The position numbers and the translations under genes are program-made. A stretch of DNA of 64,000 nucleotides from Pseudomonas sp. B6002 (lineage in GTDB: Bacteria > Pseudomonadota > Gammaproteobacteria > Pseudomonadales > Pseudomonadaceae): the NCBI RefSeq assembly GCF_013385985.1, contig NZ_JACAOY010000017.1, forward strand, positions 160 to 64,159, read 5' to 3'. Of the stretch, positions 58,505 to 64,000 are shown piece after piece. Within the stretch, counting starts at the first letter, position 1. Each line of letters opens with the position of its first letter. Below the pieces are notes generated by a model. That model saw only the letters and a program-made list of their open reading frames with translations. It made no database searches and was not told the DNA's origin.

Positions 58505-59427
58505 TTCGCCGCTCCCGTGTACGGGTGGGTTTCGTGCCAGTGACGGGCAATGTCCACTCGGCGAGTGAACCAGACGTGCTCGTGACCTTTGACGTATTCA
58601 ATAAAACGCTTCAACGATGCCAGGCGCGCCGGGCGGCCGATCAGGCGGCAGTGCAGGCCGATGGAGAGCATCTTCGGTGCCTCGGCGCCTTCAGCGTAGA
58701 GCACGTCGAACGCGTCCTTGAGGTACTCGAAGAAGTCGTCGCCCTTGTTGAAGCCCTGCACCTGGGTGAAGCGCATGTCGTTGGTGTCCAGGGTGTAAGG
58801 GATCACCAGGTGCGGCTTGCCGGTGGGGGTGTTGGGCTCCCAGTAGGGCAGGTCGTCGTCGTAGGTGTCGCAATCGTAAAGGAAGCCGCCTTCCTCCATC
58901 ACCAGCCGGCGCGTGTTGGGGCCGGTGCGGCCGGTGTACCAGCCCAGTGGGCGTTCGCCGGTCAGTTCGGTGAGGATGCGGATGGCTTCGAGCATGTGCT
59001 CGCGCTCCTGGGCCTCGTCCATGTACTGGTAGTCGATCCAGCGGTAGCCGTGGCTGCAAATCTCGTGGCCGGCTTCGACCATCGCGCGGATCACGTCCGG
59101 GTGACGCTGGGCGGCCATGGCCACGGCGAAGATGGTCAGCGGGATATCGAATGCTTTGAACAGCTTGAGGATGCGCCACACGCCGGCACGGCTGCCGTAT
59201 TCGTACAGCGATTCCATGCTCATGTTGCGCGCGCCTTGCAGCGGCTGGGCCGAGACCATTTCCGAAAGGAAGGCTTCGGACTCTTTGTCACCGTGCAAAA
59301 TATTGCGTTCGCCGCCTTCTTCGTAATTGAGTACGAAAGACAGCGCAACGCGTGCCTTGCCCGGCCAGTGGGGGTGAGGAGGGTTACTGCCGTAACCGAT
59401 CAGGTCGCGTGGGTAGTCAGCGCTCAC
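58501..59427 (-). CDS. puuE: Allantoinase PuuE (polysaccharide deacetylase fold)
   Basis: This 308-residue metal-independent allantoinase opens the allantoin ring to allantoate. It is unrelated to the amidohydrolase AllB. It shows the NodB-like fold (FVLNYEEGGE near the N-terminus, then EICSHGYRWIDYQ and GWYTGRTGPNTRRLV). It is the first gene on this strand after a gap with GntR-like palindromes and is coupled to uraD by a 4-bp overlap. No AllB-type allantoinase is present in the block. Confidence 0.94.
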   Translation of the reverse strand: MSADYPRDLIGYGSNPPHPHWPGKARVALSFVLNYEEGGERNILHGDKESEAFLSEMVSAQPLQGARNMSMESLYEYGSRAGVWRILKLFKAFDIPLTIFAVAMAAQRHPDVIRAMVEAGHEICSHGYRWIDYQYMDEAQEREHMLEAIRILTELTGERPLGWYTGRTGPNTRRLVMEEGGFLYDCDTYDDDLPYWEPNTPTGKPHLVIPYTLDTNDMRFTQVQGFNKGDDFFEYLKDAFDVLYAEGAEAPKMLSIGLHCRLIGRPARLASLKRFIEYVKGHEHVWFTRRVDIARHWHETHPYTGAAK

Positions 59428-59507
59428 TGCAGTCTTCCTTCTTGTTCGTGATCATTCATGTGGCGGCCGGGCAGTGAAATGACTGGGTGGCGTCACAGCG
59501 ATGAGTG

Positions 59508-59519
59508 ATTGTATACAAC
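59508..59519. promoter_or_regulatory. GntR-like palindrome upstream of puuE
   Basis: ATTGTATACAAC contains the perfect 10-bp palindrome TTGTATACAA (59509-59518), 80 bp before the puuE start. FadR/VanR-type GntR repressors commonly bind ATTGTATACAAT-like sites. A related palindrome lies at 59746-59757 in the same gap. No regulator gene is adjacent. Confidence 0.6.
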
Positions 59520-59641
59520 TTATTGCCAACTTTGTAAGCCTGCATTTCCGCATTTTTTCTGTCACACCCCACTCAAAGGCACTGCAAGAAACTTGCCTGC
59601 TTGGTCAGCTAAACCACAAAATCTTTCTACACAACACTGAT

Positions 59642-59669
59642 TTGTAGGAGCCGGCTTGCCGGCGATTGC
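59642..59669. repeat. Single REP unit, GGAGCCGGC type
   Basis: An unpaired copy of TTGTAGGAGCCGGCTTGCCG in the puuE-hiuH gap. It is the only clearly solitary full REP unit in this window. Confidence 0.82.
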
Positions 59670-59745
59670 CTCCCCAGGGTCTATCAGGTACACCACCCGC
59701 GTCGGCAACCCGGTTTGAATGGCGTTCCGGTAATTTGTTGAATTT

Positions 59746-59757
59746 ATTGTGTACAAT
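59746..59757. promoter_or_regulatory. GntR-like palindrome upstream of hiuH
   Basis: ATTGTGTACAAT has perfect ATTGT/ACAAT half-sites and lies 100 bp before the hiuH start. It matches the site before puuE in 10 of 12 positions, so one regulator may control both divergent transcripts. Confidence 0.6.
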
Positions 59758-59856
59758 TTTTTTAAAAAGTGTCTTAATCAGTCATCGCCGGCTTTTTCAA
59801 TGCCCTGAAAAAGTGCGAATCTTTCTTCTACTGGCTTAAGGAGGCGCGTAGACGCC

Positions 59857-60210
59857 ATGGGACGTTTGACCACACACGTTTTGGACGCTGCACACGGCTG
59901 CCCCGGCAGCGCCATCAAGGTTGAGCTGTACCGCGTCGAAGGCGCGCAACTGGAACTGGTTGCCACCGCCCTGACCAACAACGACGGTCGCTGCGACGCG
60001 CCCCTGCTGCAAGGTGATGACTACCGCAGCGGCGTCTACCAGCTGCAGTTCAGCGCCGGCGACTACTACCGCGCCCGTGGCGTGCAATTGCCTGAACCGG
60101 CTTTCCTGGATGTGGTGGTGCTGCGCTTCGGCATCAGCGCCGAACAGGATCACTACCATGTCCCGTTACTGATTTCGCCCTACAGCTACTCCACCTATCG
60201 CGGTAGCTAG
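59857..60210 (+). CDS. hiuH: 5-hydroxyisourate hydrolase (transthyretin-like)
   Basis: This 117-residue enzyme hydrolyses 5-hydroxyisourate, the product of PuuD, to OHCU for UraD. It has the transthyretin-like fold with the N-terminal LTTHVLDAAHGCPG (catalytic His), a central R/H segment (DGRCDAPLL and HYHVPLLISPY) and the diagnostic C-terminal YSTYRGS. AAGGAGGCG precedes ATG 59857. It is divergent from puuE-uraD and ends at a clear terminator. Confidence 0.96.
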   Translation: MGRLTTHVLDAAHGCPGSAIKVELYRVEGAQLELVATALTNNDGRCDAPLLQGDDYRSGVYQLQFSAGDYYRARGVQLPEPAFLDVVVLRFGISAEQDHYHVPLLISPYSYSTYRGS

Positions 60211-60253
60211 CGTCACCTCGCTTCACACCCCCAAAGCTCTTCGTTGGATTTTT

Positions 60254-60279
60254 GCCCGCCCACACTGCGGGCTTTTTTT
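60254..60279 (+). terminator. Rho-independent terminator after hiuH
   Basis: The stem GCCCGC / GCGGGC with a 7-base loop is followed by seven T, 44 bp after the hiuH stop. Confidence 0.92.
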
Positions 60280-60355
60280 CGTCTGCCAACTATGTAGCGC
60301 ACCGGCAAAGGGGGGAGTGCCTAGGCTCGGGTGTTTCAGCCTTGAAGATGCCGTC

Positions 60356-63300
60356 ATGAGCCCAGACACACCTGATCCTATCTCTTCAGCCCTCGACTTT
60401 GATGACCCCGCCGTGACCCGGGAACAGCACCTGACGGCGATTCGCGCGCTGCTGACACGGCGGATCAATAGTGCGCGCGAGCCCAGCCGTACGATCAACC
60501 AGATTCATGCCGCCCATGAGCGGAGTGTACGCAACGCGAAACAGCTGGCGAACCTGGCGGGACGCGCACCGCGCATTCTGTCCTTCATCCGGCACGCCTT
60601 GCACCAAGCATTTGGCCTGGACCCGGACACCCTGCTATTCAGCGAACCGCCACCGCCCCGGCCGGCCCTTCACGTCAACAGCTTGACCGATCGGGCGCTG
60701 GCTTTGTTCAGTAACCCCGGCGTGCCGATCAACCTGCACCATTTCACCGCCTTGAGCGTGCAAGGCCCGTCGGCGCACGTGCCGGCATTCAATGCCTGGC
60801 AGGCATTGGAGCGTGTTCGCCAGTTGCAGCTGTTGGTGCGTGTCAATAGCGCCGCGGCGGACTACTGGCAGCAACTGGCCCCTGGCGCTTGGCTTTCGCG
60901 CCGGGAGCGCTGGGTCGAATTGCGCAAGGCGTTGTTTGCCGACCAGGCCTTCCTGGCGCATCAGTTGTTCCAGGTGTCGGATGCCGGTTTCGCGATGCTT
61001 GAGCAACTGATCGACGCCCCCGACGCAGAAACCCGCCAGCGCGCGGGCGGGGCCTGGGCGACAGTTCGTGTGGCGACAGTCCCGTGGCCCCATGCCGAAC
61101 ACGGGGTTCTGGTGATTCCAGGTGCCTTGCACATTGGTCGGGAAGGGGCTTTCGACGGGCCACAGGTCATTTACCTGCCGGGGTTGTCGCAGGGTTTTCA
61201 TGAGTTCAGTTCCGGGTACCGGATGCAGGAGCAATTACCTGAGCTCGTACACCGGTCGTTATTGGGGCAATGGTGGCAGTACCTGCCACTGCGACGTCAG
61301 GCGCCTGCGCAGATGCCTGTGGGGAAGGTACTCACAAGAGACGCATTGGCCCACAGTGCGCAGGTCTTGCTGGAGGAACAATGGAATAATGAATGGGGCT
61401 GCGTGCTGTCCCTTCATTACGCCGCGCCGACTGCGCCTGAGGCTCCGTTACCAAGCCGACGGCACGCGCACCTGCTGCGGGTCATCGAAAAGGGTCGCAA
61501 GCGCCTGAGTAATGGCCTGCCATTCGAGACGGTTCTGGACGCTTTGCTGGAATGGGACCGCCAGCGTCGCGAGGCAGAAATCGTGTTCTCTCGGCTGTCG
61601 GCCGACCTGCCGCGCAGCGCCTGCGAGCGTCAGGTGCAACGTCACGAAAGTGGCATGGGGGCGTTGCTCCAGATGCCCGGTGGCGATACGGACTATCGAA
61701 CGTTTGCAGACCGTGAAGAACAGCGCAAGGCCCAGGCGCAGATCATCGGGCAGTTGACCCAGGCCGAGGATGGGCGTCTGTTCGAGGTGGCGTTCTGGCT
61801 TGAACGGCTCGACGGCAACCACAAACGCGCCACGCGGGTACTGAATGCCCAGCGCCTGGCGTTGCGCCTGGATGCGCAGCTTGACCACAGCCTTGGAATA
61901 ATCCAGCAGACCCACCTGGACCGGTTGCTGGAGGTGCTCAACAAGCCACTGGCCAGCCAGCGACTGGGCAGTGACACCCGTGTGTTACGTATCGCAATGG
62001 GCAGCCAGGGCGGCTCGCTCTACCGGTTGCTGGGGGCATTCGTGGTCACCACCGCCAGGGCCGTGATCGAGCCGAAACAGGTACAGCCTGTGATCCTGGT
62101 GGTGATGGGGGGCTTTGGTGGAATGGCGGTATTTGATCACCTGGAGGGCTTGTCCCAAGGGCTTCGGGCCAGCTTTGCCAGCCATGACGGCTCGGTGTTG
62201 TGGCGCTGCATCCTGCGGGGTGAGCGCGCCGCTGCACGCTTGGCGTTCACCCGACCGACCGTGGTGGACTACAGCGTCGCCGACAATAATGAGCTCCAGG
62301 AAGATTTCAGGGTATCGGTTGAACACTATGCGCGGTTGCGCAAACAACTGGTGGCTGGCAAGCGGGTGTTCAGTGAGGTCAGTGACACGGCCCTGGGCCA
62401 GCAATGGCTGGCTGCCGAACTGCGCGAGTACCTGCAGGTGCCGTCCAACGATGCACGAACCCTGGCGCTGGCCAACATCGATTTTGTCCGGTTTGCCGCC
62501 GAACAGGCGAAAAACCAGCCGGCCTGGCTGGCCACGGCCACCGCCGCCCAGCGCCAGGGCTACCGACGTTTGCAGCGGCGCTTTGTGTCCAGTGCCCTGG
62601 CCTTCGAGGATCGGCTGTGGCAGGTCTTGCCGCCGTTGTACACCTTTGCACGCGAGCGACTGGTGGTCCAACTGAAGCAGGATGGCTTTTACCCGGAGCT
62701 GGACGTGGACCAGCCTCTGTTGGATATGCCGGACGATGTCAGTGCCCAGCTCTGCGGTTGGTCGAGCCAGTGCATGGTCGGCGACCGTCATGTCAAAATG
62801 ATCGCGAGTGCGCAGCGCACCCCGTTCAGTCTTCTGGACCTGGCGTTGCACAATCTTGATGCCGAGGCACCATGGACCGAATGGCGACTGAATCGCGCGC
62901 GATATTTGCAGCCTGCCTGGAAAGAACGTCTGAATCCGCGCTACCTGATCAAGACCCTGTCGGCACTGGACCTCGGTGGTCAGTACCATCGTTTGATCCA
63001 GCGTACGTTTGCGCCGGGCTCCAGCGCGCTCCCACGCAGGCTGATCGACCGTGCGACCTTGCAACTGGCACAGATGCAGGCGTATTCGGCGTTGCGCCAG
63101 GGGCTGTCGGTACCGGGCAAAAACCTGTTCGATCTGGCGATGACCGCCAGCGCAGCGGATCACATCAGCCTCGGTTTCCTGCGCTTGTGTGGCCACACGC
63201 TGGAGCATGACCGACACATTGCCGGCGTGCTGGTCATCACCGATACCCTGTCCCAGCGTTGCCTGGTGTATTGGCCGGGTGCCACAGAGTACCCGGTACT

Positions 63301-64000
63301 CGCCGAATACAGCAGCCAGGCCGAGGCCCAGGCACATTTGAATCGGGCAGGTGCCACCGCGGACAGTATCAAGGCGTTGGCGCAGCGGGTCGCACCTGGC
63401 TGGGAAGAGGAGGCCCTGGCCAGCTATCCCGGGCAACCGGTACAGAGGCAAAAGCCCCCGGTACTGTTGACCGCCATCGGTTCCGGGGCCATTTGCGGCT
63501 ATGGGGTCCTCGTGGTCTATGAGGCGATCAAACGGCTGGTGCGCACCTTCAAAATCAAGCACAAACTGCCTGGCGCAGAGCTGTCTGTCATTGAGGCGCA
63601 AATCAGGGAACAGATCGAGGCCGATCCGAGCGCCTGGCTGGTGATCGTGCCTACCTCCCACCGTAATGCCCTGGCGCTGTTCGCCCATGCGCGCATGCTG
63701 GAGATTCAGCAACGAGCTCACGCCAGTGCCAACACCCGTGCGACGCTGGCGCGCTACCGCGAGCTGCGCCTTGGCGAGCAGGCGGATGCCACGGTGCGTG
63801 GTCTTTTGTCTTTCATTCCGGTGATTGGCACGGCAGTCAGCGTGTATGAAATGTTGCTGGCTGCCGGGCGCTACCACCTCGGTGGCAAGCCCGAGGACCT
63901 TGTGAATGTGGTGTTTCTCACGCTGATGGCGTTTATCGATGTCGTGACGTCATTTCTCCCGCTTCCCCGACCCGGTGCAAGTGGGGGGCTGCGCAGGGGG
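60356..64000 (+). CDS. Giant DUF6543 / dermonecrotic-toxin-like protein, 3' end beyond window
   Basis: Reading from ATG 60356, this frame stays open for 1215 codons to the window edge, so the gene is partial. It begins MSPDTPDPISSALDF. The N-terminal ~300 residues have the style of the DUF6543 domain found in very large putative toxins of fluorescent pseudomonads (HQAFGLDPDTLLF, ALSVQGPSAHVPAF, WLSRRERWVEL, VIYLPGLSQGFHEF). Two hydrophobic stretches occur late (about 1045-1065, LLTAIGSGAICGYGVLVVYE; about 1145-1170, LSFIPVIGTAVSVYEMLLAAG). No signal peptide, catalytic motif or secretion tag is visible in this part. Family and toxin role are inferred by recall and unverified. Antisense frames of up to 630 codons overlap it and are rejected. 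Confidence 0.7.
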   Translation, partial: MSPDTPDPISSALDFDDPAVTREQHLTAIRALLTRRINSAREPSRTINQIHAAHERSVRNAKQLANLAGRAPRILSFIRHALHQAFGLDPDTLLFSEPPPPRPALHVNSLTDRALALFSNPGVPINLHHFTALSVQGPSAHVPAFNAWQALERVRQLQLLVRVNSAAADYWQQLAPGAWLSRRERWVELRKALFADQAFLAHQLFQVSDAGFAMLEQLIDAPDAETRQRAGGAWATVRVATVPWPHAEHGVLVIPGALHIGREGAFDGPQVIYLPGLSQGFHEFSSGYRMQEQLPELVHRSLLGQWWQYLPLRRQAPAQMPVGKVLTRDALAHSAQVLLEEQWNNEWGCVLSLHYAAPTAPEAPLPSRRHAHLLRVIEKGRKRLSNGLPFETVLDALLEWDRQRREAEIVFSRLSADLPRSACERQVQRHESGMGALLQMPGGDTDYRTFADREEQRKAQAQIIGQLTQAEDGRLFEVAFWLERLDGNHKRATRVLNAQRLALRLDAQLDHSLGIIQQTHLDRLLEVLNKPLASQRLGSDTRVLRIAMGSQGGSLYRLLGAFVVTTARAVIEPKQVQPVILVVMGGFGGMAVFDHLEGLSQGLRASFASHDGSVLWRCILRGERAAARLAFTRPTVVDYSVADNNELQEDFRVSVEHYARLRKQLVAGKRVFSEVSDTALGQQWLAAELREYLQVPSNDARTLALANIDFVRFAAEQAKNQPAWLATATAAQRQGYRRLQRRFVSSALAFEDRLWQVLPPLYTFARERLVVQLKQDGFYPELDVDQPLLDMPDDVSAQLCGWSSQCMVGDRHVKMIASAQRTPFSLLDLALHNLDAEAPWTEWRLNRARYLQPAWKERLNPRYLIKTLSALDLGGQYHRLIQRTFAPGSSALPRRLIDRATLQLAQMQAYSALRQGLSVPGKNLFDLAMTASAADHISLGFLRLCGHTLEHDRHIAGVLVITDTLSQRCLVYWPGATEYPVLAEYSSQAEAQAHLNRAGATADSIKALAQRVAPGWEEEALASYPGQPVQRQKPPVLLTAIGSGAICGYGVLVVYEAIKRLVRTFKIKHKLPGAELSVIEAQIREQIEADPSAWLVIVPTSHRNALALFAHARMLEIQQRAHASANTRATLARYRELRLGEQADATVRGLLSFIPVIGTAVSVYEMLLAAGRYHLGGKPEDLVNVVFLTLMAFIDVVTSFLPLPRPGASGGLRRG

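Noticed and set aside
61985-63877. A 630-codon minus-strand frame inside the toxin-like gene
   Set aside because: Same antisense artefact; the plus strand is open for more than 1200 codons with a plausible start and better protein character.

Overview
The window looks like the chromosome of a fluorescent Pseudomonas of the P. fluorescens group. The evidence is GC-rich codon use, a split pyoverdine locus (pvdS-pvdG-pvdL, then pvdH-mbtH), P. aeruginosa-like gene order around minCDE, and many paired REP palindromes of the P. fluorescens type between genes. No RNA genes, insertion sequences or CRISPR arrays were seen.

Layout. Positions 1-6.9 kb hold a YegS-like lipid kinase, a NarL/NarX-type two-component pair, an Hpt-like protein without the phospho-histidine, cheV, a YcbX-like MOSC protein, ppnP and a DEDDh exonuclease. 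Positions 7.0-16.0 kb hold an acyclic-terpene (citronellol/geraniol) utilisation operon, atuABCDEF on the minus strand. It diverges from the TetR-type repressor gene atuR across two palindromic operators. After a lone solute-binding protein, 17.0-31.6 kb holds the first pyoverdine block: the sigma factor gene pvdS with a Fur box, the editing thioesterase pvdG, and the 4292-residue synthetase pvdL that starts the peptide (acyl-ligase, then Glu, D-Tyr and Dab modules). An 893-residue protein of unknown function follows. It is bracketed by two copies of the last ~65 bp of pvdL, so it looks like an inserted cassette.

Positions 34.6-40.1 kb hold a disulfide-bond operon (dsbD-tlpA/dsbE-dsbG) divergent from a two-component pair matching the copper-responsive DsbRS system. 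After an AmpDh3-like amidase come pvdH, with a near-ideal PvdS promoter, and mbtH. Positions 43-52 kb are housekeeping: a large MscS channel, apeB, rluA, minCDE, an LpxL-type acyltransferase and a patatin.

Positions 52-60 kb hold a purine-degradation block: a Tsx-like porin, an NCS2 permease, puuD, allA, alc, uraD and puuE, with hiuH divergent. Together they can take urate to glyoxylate and urea. Two GntR-like palindromes lie in the puuE-hiuH gap. The right edge carries the first ~1215 codons of a very large reading frame that resembles the DUF6543 / dermonecrotic-toxin-like proteins of fluorescent pseudomonads and runs out of the window.

The parts least explained by known biology are the 893-residue cassette with its pvdL scar, the toxin-like giant gene, a 17-codon leader coupled to pvdG, and the degenerate Hpt protein. 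All functional calls are from motifs read by eye and from gene order; no database search was run.
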